64,000 nucleotides of DNA. Source: Anseranas semipalmata. Lineage: Eukaryota; Chordata; Aves; Anseriformes; Anseranatidae. A program made the position numbers and the translations under genes. Under the pieces are notes generated by a model. It was not told the origin of the DNA, made no database searches, and was given only the letters and a program-made list of their open reading frames with translations. The DNA is taken from positions 897 to 64,896 of the forward strand of contig VXAA01005179.1 in assembly GCA_013399115.1 (NCBI GenBank). The letters are read 5' to 3'. Positions 50,801 to 62,415 of this stretch are shown piece after piece (positions within the stretch are counted from its first letter, which is position 1; each line of letters starts with the position of its first letter).

Positions 50801-53800
50801 ATGTAAATGCAGTAAAAATATATATATTTTTATTCCTCTCTTCTTTTTTTGTTGTGGACATGAAGACTGATAACAGATATTACAAGCCTCCGATTCAATT
50901 TGTTGCATTAGCTTTCAGCAAAAGCAATACTGACTTTTCAATGTGGCTCAAGTGCTGTAAGGTTTTGCAATAAACACTAGAACCATTGAACAGTTGTTTA
51001 AAATTCTCTGGTCAGAATTATAACTCTAAAAATAGAGGAAAAAAGTATCCATAATTATAAAGTGTAGTATTTATTCTTGTGATAGCTGTATTTTAGCTTT
51101 CCAAGCATTTAGTAATGTAGTTCTTATCTGTGCATTGTCCTCCATCTGAATCCCTTAATATGCACCTTTAATCTTAGGCTATGTCTGTATTAGCAAGCAG
51201 TGTGTGGCATAATAGGAGAGGATCTGTAGACTGAAATGATGATGCTGAGGATCTGATTTCCATGCTTTTTTTTTTTAGTTGGAGTGCATCAAGTATGCTC
51301 CTGCAGCACTTCTTTCCATTTAGTTTCATCCAAAATGAATCTAATTTGGCTCTCTGAGACCATTCATAATGCAAGCTAAAATGCAGTGAGTGAAGATGAT
51401 TAAGAGATTCACTTCAGAACTGCATTCCCGATTTGATCTAAAATGCTGATTGAAACTTTACATGCTTTGCTCAAAATAGACTTAGGACAGAATACTGAGC
51501 TGAATTTTTTTTCCTCTCTCTACATCAAAAATAGTGAAAACACACGCACAACCCACTTCTCTGAACTTCTCTGGTTTTGGAAAATCTTTATGCTATTTTT
51601 GATTCAAATAGACAGGATCCTTCTCTTCTGTTTATTTTCTGTCTTTTTTTTCTCTTTTACTTCCAGACATTAGAATCATTTTGCTTGAGGATAGCTTCTG
51701 TGTTTTTGAGTGCAGCTTGTAGTCATGTGTTTGTGAAAGAATAAGTATGCATTGAGAGACATCCTGCATATAGAGAGATCTTGCAGCATATAGACTATTT
51801 GAGATGCAAACAGATGTCTTTGACCAGATGATAATACATGCACATTATGAAATTTTATTTATTTCCTTTAGGATGAAAGTGTGATTAAATTGACTCAAGA
51901 ACTAGCTCAAAAATTAGGGTTAAAAATAAGGAAAGCATATGTAAGAGCAAAGGTAAGATTTTGTTGTAACTCTTAAAAATTGCTACTATTTTAACAAATA
52001 TTGAGTTTTCTCTCTCTTGATCTCAGTTTTGTACCTAATGAAGGTATCTTCTCATTGCAGCCACCCTCCTTGAATTCAGTTTCTAGTGATACATCAACTC
52101 AGGTAAGTTTTCACGTGTTCCAAGTGCTAGCTGACTTTAAACTACGGGGAACGACTGTTTCATAATTTCACAATCATTAAGTAAAAATTGTGTAGTTAAC
52201 ATTTTATTTTAAGATGCTGTTATTTTGGACTTCAGGGTTCCATCAGTCTTTGTGCTCAGTTTTGCTATACATTTATTGCAAACTAGGGCATGAGATTATC
52301 ATTCAAGTTATCTCTGTAGAATAAATGTTAGCTAGAACATTAAATCCAATGCAGTGAATATATTTACTTTTAATGTCTTGAGACAAGGGCATAGTTAATG
52401 TGGTTTGTTTGTTTATTTTATATTAGAGAGAGTAATCAAAGTGAGGGGTACTAGAGTGAAGTACTTTTAAATTTATTAATTTGCCAAAATCTGACCTTGC
52501 ATTTGAACTTGCATTTATCTTCCTATTTCTAATGTATCTGAGTAGCACTAATGAAGAAGAGTTCTTCATCTTTATCTTACAGACTTTTTTAAGATCAATA
52601 TAGACAATATATCTGTAAACAGATGACTTTGGGTAGAATGAGGAAATAGAAGGACAGCTTATTTAAGATACTATTTGGACTCTTATTCTGCCAAGTATCA
52701 GTCTCGCTGTTGTTGGTTGGTTACAGATTTTTAGCGATACAGTGGTTGTATTTCAGTCTGCAAATGGATACTTTAACTGAAAAATTATTTGACCTTTAAA
52801 TTCCAATCAACTTTGTAATTTTTAGGTTTTACTAAGCCTAAATTTGAGGACTTAGTCTTGGTCTGTGAATACGTGTTTGAAAAATTTTAAAGGCTCTTGT
52901 GCAAAGTGCTGAGAGGTATTTTTTTCTCACTTGCAGAATTCTTCTTCTTCTGTAGAAGATATTGAGTTAGGTGAGTCTTGTGTAACAGTATTAATGCCAG
53001 GAAACTAGATATATCACCTGTATCTAATTGCATTTGTTATGAAATTTCCTCACAAGAAAATTTAACTTGTCATTTGAAAAATCTGTGACAAAAAGTCTGA
53101 TCTGTTTATCCCTAAAACTACATATTTAAGTGGCTGAGCCAATCTCCTTTTAGTCTCCTCATCTTAATATGACTAACTGCCATTGATGTGATTGTCTCGC
53201 TGATCTCTTTAACTTGGAAAAATAGGGAGGGGAGAATATGCCAAAGATTTAGTAAAGTATCAAGTCTATAACTTTTCCTGTCTTTTTTAGTTCGAGCAAT
53301 ATATAAACACTGAGATAGAGGTACACACGAAGTGGAAGTTAGTGGAAACTGAAAACATTTAATGTGGTTTTGCTTAAACATTCTTCATGTTTCTCCACTC
53401 TCCCCACCCCGCATCAGCAGGCTAAAAGTTGTGGGAGATATTCCTACATCTCTGACTAAAAGTTCCACTCATTCCTGTCTTACCTGTTTCAGATTTATCT
53501 GACCAGAAGCAAGAAATGGTTTCTGCTGCTTCTTCATCAGCCTTTGTTTCTGAATTGTCTAAAGTGGCATCAGTACCTATATCATCTTTATCTTCTGTTA
53601 TGTCTCTTCAAGTGGAAAAGGTTTCTTTGCCGTCTGCAGTGTTGGCAAATGGAGGAAATGTTTCTTTCTCTATGCCAGAAGCATGCTTAGATTGTGGAGA
53701 TGGAGATATAATTATCGGGGAAGAACTTGACGAATTACTCGATTCTGTGCCTGATCCAGATGAAAGTGTAATGGTAAGACCTTTTGTTGCTTTCTTTTCA

Positions 53801-56800
53801 GAAGACTGTTCTTTTGAGTGAGATCTTGCTTTTTTTAATTTTAATTTTATTTTTTTAAAGCGGGAGGGTAGTGAAATGTGAATTAACTTTCCTGGTTACA
53901 TTGTATTTGCGTATAGTCAACTTGATTCTCTCAGATTTGTATGCTTGCAAATGTGTCTGTAAAGACAGCAGGACCCTGCAGAGCTCCAGGGACAATCATA
54001 TTTGGTTTTCTGTGTTGGAAGGCTTAAGTGAGGTTGCTGGTGGAGGGGTACTACTCTCAGAAATATTACTACCAATACTACCACTGTGAGAGAGATACTG
54101 CTTCCAGGAAATACTATGGAAAGTGTGGCAGACACTTGAAGTCTGGGCTGGTGTGTATTTGTTGAAAATGAGTCCTCTGTGAACCCAGGAGTGCTGGAGT
54201 ACCCACCCTGTGCCTGTAAGTCAAGTTAAGCACATGCTTACAGCTTTGCAGGACAGTAATACTTAGACTTTGGTCTTCTAGCGTATCCAGTGGTACCTCT
54301 GCAATCAGAGCTTTGTCAAGGCATAACCAGAAGTAGTTAGATCATCATGAGGCTAACTTTTTATATTTCTTAGAAGAGATTATTAGAGAAATTTAGGCAT
54401 TTGAGGAGTTGTTTTTCATTACACTGTCATTCTAGAGTTAGAACAAATTATGAAGCATACAGAGTTCCTCAACTATCAGTCAAAATGAAAGCTCTGGTTG
54501 ATGAGCAGAGATGGCTGAACTTATTAGCAAGGTTACTGGCTCTGGCTCCGACAGTCATTTGGAGCTCTTAATATCACACTGTTAAATGAGGCTGTGGCAT
54601 GTTTAATTCTTCAATTAGTTGTGATTTTAATTTCTCATCCAGCTATGGATGCAGCTGTAAAAAAAGGTTGATTGCAGAAGTGGTCTTGTCTTGTGTAATC
54701 TCTTTTAAAAAAAAAAAAAAAATGCTTGGAATTATTTTAAGTTTTATACAGTTTGTTTTGTAGTATGTGTTATGGAAATGCAGATCATAATTATTGTTAA
54801 GAAATCCTAGGAAGATTGCCATAGTGAAAGCCAGGAGGAAGTACAACCTTTCAAGATAGACTGCAGTCTCATGTACTATAGAATCTGAGTGCATTGTAAG
54901 CTAACAACTTGGGGACCAGACATTGCCCAAACTGTGCAGACCAGTTTGATCAACCTCCAGACAAGCAGGGATCTTCTTGGGGCAGCAGTGGGGAGGTAGG
55001 GAGGGAAACTCCCAAACCTGGTAGCATGCTTAACAAGGTTGTGTGGTTTTCCCTGAGTGAAGAAGGTGAATTGGCTTATACAGAGCACAATACCATTTGA
55101 TTGTACTTGAGGATTAGTTTTAAAGCTAACTCTTAACTCCTTACTGTACTGAAATTTGAATTATATTCTCTTTATTTAGAAAAACTCGTAGGTTTTTGAC
55201 TCTTCCTACTCTTCCCTATTGTCTTATTTTTAACATAATGTGGAAATTCAGCTCTGATCTGGTTCATAAAAAAATCAAATCTGTTATTAAATTCAGCTAA
55301 CTAAACCTTTAAAGTGGTTGATTCATAGATAGTTCTTTGCATTAGGGCATTGAGATGTAATTTCTGTAGTTCAGTAAGTGTACTGTCGTTCTGTACAGTA
55401 GTGTACCTTTTATTGTTGATTTTCTGTAGGCTTACAAAAAGTTGGTAAAGACCTCACTAAGATAGACCATAGGAGATTGTGTTCTTGAGAGTTTTTTTTG
55501 CTGTGTGAACACTTTTTTTTTTTTTTTTTTTCCAAATTTCTTTTTATCCAGCAAACTACAGGTGCCAGGGGACCTATTCCTGCAGGAAGTGTAGCTCCCA
55601 GTGTACCTTTCTCTGCCTCTCTGTTGGGGACGTTGCCAGTTAGTGCAGGATTTGTTCCTTCGCCTTCTCTTTCAGAAATCTTTTCACAGCCTTTGGCTTC
55701 TTCACTGGAAAATTTTTGTTCACCATTAAGCACCTTTTCAATCAGTGACCCAAAAAGAGGTAAGAAATGAGTCTTAATATTTAACCTTATGATGAGAGTG
55801 AACTGTGAATGAGCCAACAGGCTTCCTTTTTAACATACAAATTTTCACCACTATTCAGTAATATTTAGCACTTCCATAAAATTTGATCTGTGCTTATATT
55901 TTTTAAGAGTATTGATATCAGTGCTTGTTGTACACAAGATCTTGTAAATAAAGCTGCTGTTTACTTGGGGTCTGCATAAGTATGCTGTAAGCTCCCTCTG
56001 TCAGTTTTTTTTTTTTTTTTGCATTTCTTGTGGAAGTTAGTGGTTTCAGGTGAACAAGTATAAAGAAGGAACCATGTTAACTTTAGGCTTTATTTACGTA
56101 TTTATTTTAACAAAGATGTTCTTACAGCTTAAACCATTTCTGATGATTTGACAACAAACAAGAATACTAAAAGGCTAGTATAATTGTGTACTCTGGAAAG
56201 ATGGCAGTACTACATATTTGGATTCAAACTCTAGGTACTGTAATTATGTAGTGAAGTCACGTGAAATAGCAAGAGATAACCAGTGAACTGGAATAGAAAA
56301 GATAAATAAGTTTTGTCTCTAAACACAAGTGTTACAGAGCATGCTGTCTTTAGAATGAAGCCAAATTTACAAAGCAAAATTTAAAATCCTCTTAACCCTC
56401 TTTCATCTCCTCATTATTTTTGGTAATCAGGTATTGCTTATCTAGCTACCATTTTTGTATTGCACAGGTATCTTTATGTTCTTTCAGCATACGTCTGCAA
56501 AGCTACTGCTAATGTTAATTAGATGGTTATACTTATGATGATTGCCTAGTAATTTTTCAGCTGAGATCTTGTCTAATGGGCTTTTACATAATTGAAAAAA
56601 ACAAAAACAGCATAGCAAACAACAACAACAAACTTTGCTGTTTGTCAAAAAAGCAAACCTTTGCTGCTTATACTTCTCAGGAATGATAAATAATTTTTGG
56701 AATAGGATGTTCTGAGGAACTGAAATAATTGAAACTTGTTTTTATTCTTTCAGACCTCTCAAGTCCAGCTTCTAGAGATGGAACACCAACACTTAACAGC

Positions 56801-59800
56801 AATAATTCCCCCTTGTTTGTAAGTATTTTTTGTGTTTTCTTTTACATCAATTCAAATGTTAATGCCTTGAGAGCTTAACATAGATCTTATTTTTTTCAGT
56901 ATATTTTTCTTTTTAAGAAAAAATGGCACTTTTAAAATATGGTTCTGACATGAAAAACAATTTTATAGTAGCTCAAAGCAGCAGTAGTTGAACACAGGAA
57001 AGAAAACTTTCTAAAACTTAATGAAGGTTTTATATATGCAAATTGCCTGCTATCGTAGTCACTTTTCTTCACATTCTGAGGAACTTGCTCTAAAATACAC
57101 TTGAAGTGTAAAGTAACCAATCTAAGAGAGAGAAAATCTCTTTATGATATGGGTGCCAAACGTTAGGAGTCCTGGAGAACTGTCCTAATACAGGAACAGA
57201 GCAGAGACTGCCTTGTGTCTAAGAATCCATCTGGTCTGTACTGTCACACTGTGTATTTTCTGCAGATACAGGCCCTGCTGGCCACTGACTGTGTGAGGAA
57301 GGGTAGCATGAAGGATTGCATCCTCATGGGCCAGGATGGAATAATAGCCTGGCAACTGCTGCTGTTTGCCCTGTACTTGGTTGGGTCTTGTTATATGCTT
57401 GGTCTGCTGGGTGTATGGTTTTTGTGAAATCTCTGTCCCCTTCTTAGACGTGTAGTTAAGTTTATACTTGATTTTTTTGTACAATCTTTCTTATGCTTTG
57501 AATAATAATTTAAATAAGCTAAATTTTAATTGTAGAGAAATGAAATGAAATGGATCAAGTAAAATACACTTTCTTCCAACAGATAAATGGCCCTAGTAGT
57601 TTGTTTGGGTCCGAAAATTACATGGGAATTGCAGGTCAAACTAGAAATGACTTTTCAAATGTTTTTAGCAGTGCAACTGCTAATATACCTGTATCTTCAG
57701 CGCTTGCGGGAAGAAACCCATTAGAAGGCACACATGAGCTAAGACAGGCCTGCCAGTTATGTTTTGTCAAAAAAGGTAAGGGGCCTTGGGACTCAATTGG
57801 ATTGATTTTAAAAAATTAAAAAGCATACATTTAAAGTATTAATGTTCATAAATTAAAATACTCTTGGCTTCTAAATAGTGTTCAATTCTGACTTGTTCTT
57901 TGCAGATGTACTATAGTCGTATTATTAAGGAACTGGTAGAATGTTTCAGGAACTCTTTTATCTTCTTTCTTCTTGTCTTTATTTCTTGTCCCAATAGGTT
58001 CTTGATCCCTAAAACCACCACAAATCAGCACATGCTTTCCCCAACCTGTAGGTTTACTGTGTAAGGTCATTCACATTCTGTATTCACTTTCCTCCCAATG
58101 CCCAGGGTACTGTGAAGAATGACACCTTTGCTCAAGACTAAAAAAAACTTGCAATACCCTCTCTGATTGGCCATTGGGAATTGAACTGCAGTTCAAAGTA
58201 CCTGGTAACCTTCACATCCCATCTGTTTTATTGTTTTTTTTCCAAACTAATTCTAAATCATAATCATGAGGCTTCCAAACCTTAGTAATAATTAACTCCA
58301 CTGTATTGACTCAAAGGATCTTAACCTGTACCGGGCTTTAATATAACTAATCTTCTAGGCCTGAGCTGTTGCTGTTAAACAGAGTTGTATTCTAGAAGCA
58401 ATAGCTTTTAGTAAGACTAATCTTAAAAAACAAACATTGTGTTTCAAGTTACAGGTGTCAATAATAAAGTTCAGCATAGTAATGGATCTTATAAAGAATT
58501 GTATTGAGACATTTGGGGAATGAATACTGCAGTTTTAAGAACTTCATTTTTAGGTTTAAATTATTTTTACAAGAAAAATTCATGAAGTGATATTTGAAAA
58601 ACCATACAACGCATTCTGCTAAAAGCAGGAGCTATAAAATATTGGTGGAAATCTTGACTTTTTATATCAAAGCATCTATTTCTTCTGTTTCTTTGTATCT
58701 CTATCAAAACCTTTAAGTATCTCCTGCTTATAGTACCTGCTAGTGAAATTGTGCTGTTCAATCAGCTTCTTTTGCAGGGAAAATGATCATGCTCTTGTTT
58801 TTGTAGTCCCTTATATAGCAAAGTTCACTGAGCATTGCTAGTCTTCAGACTTACTCCCTGATTTCTTTCTTTTAGAGGTAATATAATCTTCACTTGAGTA
58901 TCATCCTAAAAACAGAGTTTAAACCTAGGCATATTTTTGCTTCCAAAATCACAAGGCACTGGGAGTGGCGTTTGTATTTCTGGCACGTGTACTTCTTACC
59001 TAATGTTTTGTGTCTGAACATGTAGCTGCTCTAATATAATAAAAATTGAAGGTTAAGTGGTCCATTTGATCATTCTTGGAGTTCATCTGCACTGACTTCT
59101 TGTAAATAAGCAACTTAAATTTTAAAGTAGTGTTACAGGAACATATACTAAGGAATTTGAAAAAATGTAGCAATTTGTTGCTGTCCCATAGTACTTATAA
59201 GGTTGTAACACAGCACCCCCTCCCCAAATAACTTGTGCTTTTTATTGCCAAGACTGGTCATTTTGTAAGTATATAGTTTTTTCTATTCTGCTCAACATGT
59301 CTGTTGATAAATTTTGGTTCTTCAGACTTGCTGTTGCAAGTAAGAATTCCATACAGTGTGTTTGTGTACTTTGCTTTTGGTTGTATGTGCCAGTCTGTGT
59401 ATGGAAATGATAAAAGTATCCTGCAATTTATGTGAATATAAGCAATTTTCTGTGATTGTTTCAGGTCCTAAATTATTGGATTACGCTTACCATCCCAATT
59501 TAGAACATAAATGTAAGAAGGATATTCTAATTGGCAGAATAAAAAACTCTGAAGATAAATCATGGAAAAAAATACGTCCAAGACCAACAAAGACGCAGTA
59601 TGTGGGACCATATTATATATGTAAAGGTACGTGTGTTATAGATAGTAAAATTTTAATGCCTACGCTCAAAGTAATATCTTTTAGCTTTTTCACAGTGAAG
59701 TATAGAATTAGTTTTTATTCTTGTTCATGGAGGTGGGGAAGGAAGTTCACTGGGCTATTTATATTTTCAAAGGCCATGAGGGGAGCCATATTTTGATGAC

Positions 59801-62415
59801 TAATGTGATTATTTAGAAAGCATGAGCTGTACTCTGCTCTTCATCATGAATAACTTTGCTTCTTGGTGTGATATTTTTATATTCTTTTGCTTCATTTTAC
59901 TGTAGCACTTAGGGCCCTTCTTTTCCTATGACTTATGCATACAGTATTGATTACTAGCAAAAGGCATGGGAGTAGTTCCCTGCTGATTTCTAATATTCCC
60001 CAAAAGTTTTGGTGTGCATGTGTCATTGTTTGGCCAGCCAGTAGGAGAGATGGAGTAGAGTCCTGAAAAGTGGATCCTGCACTCTGACTACAGCAAGTCT
60101 TTCAGCATGCACCCACCTTCCCATCATGCGTTAGCGTATTCTGACAAAGACATGCTCTGTGCAGGGAGGGACACGCAAGACAGCTTTTTCAGCTTCTTGT
60201 AGGTTACCAAAAGAACTGGTCTGACTGTTATGCAGGTGTGGTACACCACCCAGCCACCTGTATATTGTTGCCCTGAATACAGTGTATCCTGAGCACTTAC
60301 TATTCAGAACAACAACAAAATATTCTTGTTAGGCTTTTGCAGTATGAACTTCTGCTTATGATGTAAGCAAGATGATTAGTGTATTAATTAACAAATATGT
60401 CTGTATTTAAGCAAAGGTATTCTGGGTTCTCAGCGTTGTTGCCTTAGAGTAGAGAAGGATAGGAGATGGAGGTGTGCATCAGCCTTTCTGAGGAGTTTTA
60501 AGTTTTCATCAGGTCGTTCTGCTTCTGTCTGCTAACTTTAGTGATCCATCTGCAACAGATGTAACTTCTTTATTTAACACATTCCATAGACGTAGTAAAG
60601 GTTTTAAGATGAACTTACAATATAAGTTATGTAAGAGCAATGCCAAATTCAGTGTTATCATTTTAGATGTTGCTGCTGAAGAGGAATGCCGATATCCAGG
60701 TCACTGCACGTTTGCGTATTGCCAAGAGGAGATAGACGTATGGACACTGGAGCGCAAAGGAGCCTTTAGTCGAGAAGCTCTTTTTGGAGGAAATGGAAAG
60801 ATCAACTTCACTGTGTCCCGACTTCTTCAAGAACATCATGGATTATTTATGTTTCTTTGTGAGGTGCTGCTTTATTTCTAATAATACAATAAAAATTATA
60901 ATAGATAATATAATTATCTGGTAAGAATACTTTGGTTTGTGACTAACTTGTATGTTTTTAAATGCTTATTCAGTAATAATCTGACTAGCTCTCAAGTAGA
61001 GACTAGTTGAAGTCTATGATGAAATATTTAAGGTGAGGTATATTTTTAAATATATAAAGTATAAACTGTATAATTACTTGCTTTTGTATTCCAGAAATGT
61101 TTTGATCACAAACCCAGAATAATAAGCAAAAGGAACAAAGATAATTCATCATCTTGTTCTCACCCTGCTATGCATGACTTTGAAGATAACAAGTATGTCT
61201 GAGATACCATCTCTTTAAGTTTCAAATTAAAAGCAGAGATTTCAGGGCATTTTTGAATATTGATTTTCATTTCTTACCCGTTGATTAATTTTTCTTCCTC
61301 GCTAGTATTCATAAGACAAACTTACTGAACAAGGATTGTCTCACATAACTAACTTGGAAGTGAGCTATATGTTTATCAGTGCATTCAAAATTAGTGGTAT
61401 CCGCTCTCATGTTTGAATCTTATTGCTTTGTCAGTTTGTTAATAGCTTGTCTACCTGGTGAACTGCATTGCTATAATTATATGCGTGATATTAAATTCAT
61501 ATAGGATTTCATAAGTCTGCTCTTTCTTCAGTCTGCTTAGCTTATTTTACTTTAGTTTTAACCCAGTCAGTTAAGAACAGGTTTACTTTAATTACCCGAA
61601 ATTAATTACCTGAAATAGACCATAGGTCTTACTAATTCAGTTGATTAAAAGTAGTATGATGAAAGTGTCTTTCATTATTCCTTGAAAGTTAAGAAGGATT
61701 TCATAGCGGTATTAGTGTTAAATGGATTTTTGATATCAAATATACTTCAATTTTTATATGATGGAATCACAAGTGGGAGCGTTTTAATTGTTCTGTTCAT
61801 ACTCTGCTTCCCTATCTTGAGGAAATATTACAGTTATAAGAGCAAGGCTTTTACTTCGATGCATTGACTCTTTCTTTAATGATGCTCTACAAAAGAATAA
61901 GTACTTTGTGTTTGTAATTAGATTAGAATATATACTTGACAGTGGATGTGATATGCTTTGCCTCTTGGAAACCAATGGTCCAGTTGGATTGGATTCAGAA
62001 ATGCTCCAGATTTCACAAGAGCATTGATTCGTAATGTTGGTTTACTCAACCTAGAAATGATGATAAGGTGCTACTTCCTTTTGGAAATGCTTCTGGTTTT
62101 CTGATTTCAAGTAAAAAGTGTTAAAAAGGCATCTCAATAAGCTGTGGTAAGGAGTGGTTATTTTACGTGGTTTTGCCATACACGAAGAAAGTAATTTTAA
62201 GGCATATCTAAGACTTGACTCTTCTTGAAACAGGTGCCTTGTCCACATTTTGCGAGAAACTATGGTGAAGTATTCCAAAATCCGTCCTTTTCAAGTTCGG
62301 TGTCAACTTGACCTATGCAGACATGAGGTTCATTATGGCTGCTTAAGAGAGGATAAATGCTTTTATGCTCACAGTCTGGTAGAGCTTAAAGTCTGGATAA
62401 TGCAAAAGGAAACAG
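47752..62415 (+). CDS. ZC3H7A: ZC3H7A, CCCH-type zinc finger protein 7A (5' two-thirds; 15 coding exons, runs off window)
   Basis: RNA-binding protein of the ZC3H7A/ZC3H7B (RoXaN) family, implicated in post-transcriptional regulation and miRNA-precursor binding (family knowledge). CDS = join(47752..47819,48905..48944,49810..50007,50558..50716,51872..51952,52061..52102,52937..52970,53493..53773,55552..55759,56754..56818,57583..57775,59465..59626,60667..60863,61095..61192,62234..62415), 669 residues plus one base; human is about 970. The start MSNVSEER matches human. Seen: TPR repeats at about 37–182; Ser-rich linker; LD motif LDELLDSV at 286–293; CxxC near 449–452; a degenerate CCCH at 509–528 (Tyr for His); and CCCH C637-x7-C645-x5-C651-x3-H655. 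All junctions are GT–AG and in phase. The remaining zinc fingers lie beyond 64000. Confidence 0.96.
48905..48944 (+). CDS. ZC3H7A: ZC3H7A coding exon 2
   Basis: 40 nt, acceptor TTTTTCTAG. It completes E23 and encodes STLPYPGTQEQYE (human SPLSYPGTQEQYA). Donor GAG|GTAATG. Confidence 0.93.
49810..50007 (+). CDS. ZC3H7A: ZC3H7A coding exon 3 (TPR)
   Basis: Acceptor TTTGTTACAG. Residues 37–102 include RNLFNEGNDVYREGDW and YTEAINIADYA, a TPR helix pair. Donor AATATG|GTAAGC. Confidence 0.95.
50558..50716 (+). CDS. ZC3H7A: ZC3H7A coding exon 4 (TPR)
   Basis: Acceptor TTTTTCCCCTCATAG. Residues 103–155: VLEDCEIALKL and ALYRKAKALNELGRYKKAYD are TPR helices. Donor CCGCAG|GTAGGC. Confidence 0.95.
51872..51952 (+). 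CDS. ZC3H7A: ZC3H7A coding exon 5 (end of TPR block)
   Basis: Acceptor TTTCCTTTAG. Residues 156–182 (DESVIKLTQELAQKLGLKIR…). Donor GCAAAG|GTAAGA. Confidence 0.95.
52061..52102 (+). CDS. ZC3H7A: ZC3H7A coding exon 6 (small linker exon)
   Basis: 42 nt, in frame: PPSLNSVSSDTSTQ. Acceptor TCTCATTGCAG, donor ACTCAG|GTAAGT. Skipping it would keep the frame. Low conservation, as expected of the linker. Confidence 0.88.
52937..52970 (+). CDS. ZC3H7A: ZC3H7A coding exon 7 (34 nt)
   Basis: NSSSSVEDIEL plus one base; human has NHSVEDIE here. Acceptor TCTCACTTGCAG, donor TTAG|GTGAGT. Confidence 0.9.
53493..53773 (+). CDS. ZC3H7A: ZC3H7A coding exon 8 (Ser-rich linker, LD motif)
   Basis: Acceptor TTACCTGTTTCAG. 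Residues 208–301. It includes LPSAVLANGG (identical in human) and LDELLDSV at 53726–53749, a paxillin-like LD motif. Donor GTAATG|GTAAGA. Confidence 0.95.
55552..55759 (+). CDS. ZC3H7A: ZC3H7A coding exon 9
   Basis: A T-rich acceptor ending TTTTTATCCAG. Residues 302–370. MPFSASLLGTLP-like in human; here VPFSASLLGTLPVSAGF. Donor AGAG|GTAAGA, phase 1. Confidence 0.94.
56754..56818 (+). CDS. ZC3H7A: ZC3H7A coding exon 10
   Basis: Acceptor TTATTCTTTCAG. Residues 371–392, DLSSPASRDGTPTLNSNN…. Human has DLSTSTSREGTPLNNSN. Donor TTGTTT|GTAAGT. Confidence 0.93.
57583..57775 (+). CDS. ZC3H7A: ZC3H7A coding exon 11
   Basis: Acceptor TTTCTTCCAACAG. Residues 393–456, ending HPLEGTHELRQACQ-type sequence with a CxxC pair. 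Donor AAAAAG|GTAAGG, phase 1. Confidence 0.95.
59465..59626 (+). CDS. ZC3H7A: ZC3H7A coding exon 12
   Basis: Acceptor GATTGTTTCAG. Residues 457–510: HKCKKDILIGRIKN and DKSWKKIRPRPTKT, then YYICK with C509 of the first CCCH. Donor AAAG|GTACGT. Confidence 0.96.
60667..60863 (+). CDS. ZC3H7A: ZC3H7A coding exon 13 (first CCCH-like finger)
   Basis: Acceptor CATTTTAG. Residues 511–576. It contains C518 and C524 of the CCCH-like finger, followed by Tyr at the usual His position, then EEIDVWTLERKGAFSREA. The donor GAG|GTGCTG is weak. Confidence 0.95.
61095..61192 (+). CDS. ZC3H7A: ZC3H7A coding exon 14
   Basis: Acceptor TTGTATTCCAG. Residues 577–608, KCFDHKPRIISKRNKDN…. Donor AACAA|GTATGT, phase 2. 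Confidence 0.95.
62234..62415 (+). CDS. ZC3H7A: ZC3H7A coding exon 15 (CCCH finger)
   Basis: Acceptor CTTGAAACAG. Residues 609–669. The full CCCH is C637, C645, C651, H655 (CRHEVHYGCLREDKCFYAHS). It ends ETG with donor AACAG|GTATGT, phase 1. The next exon is not found before 64000. Confidence 0.96.
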
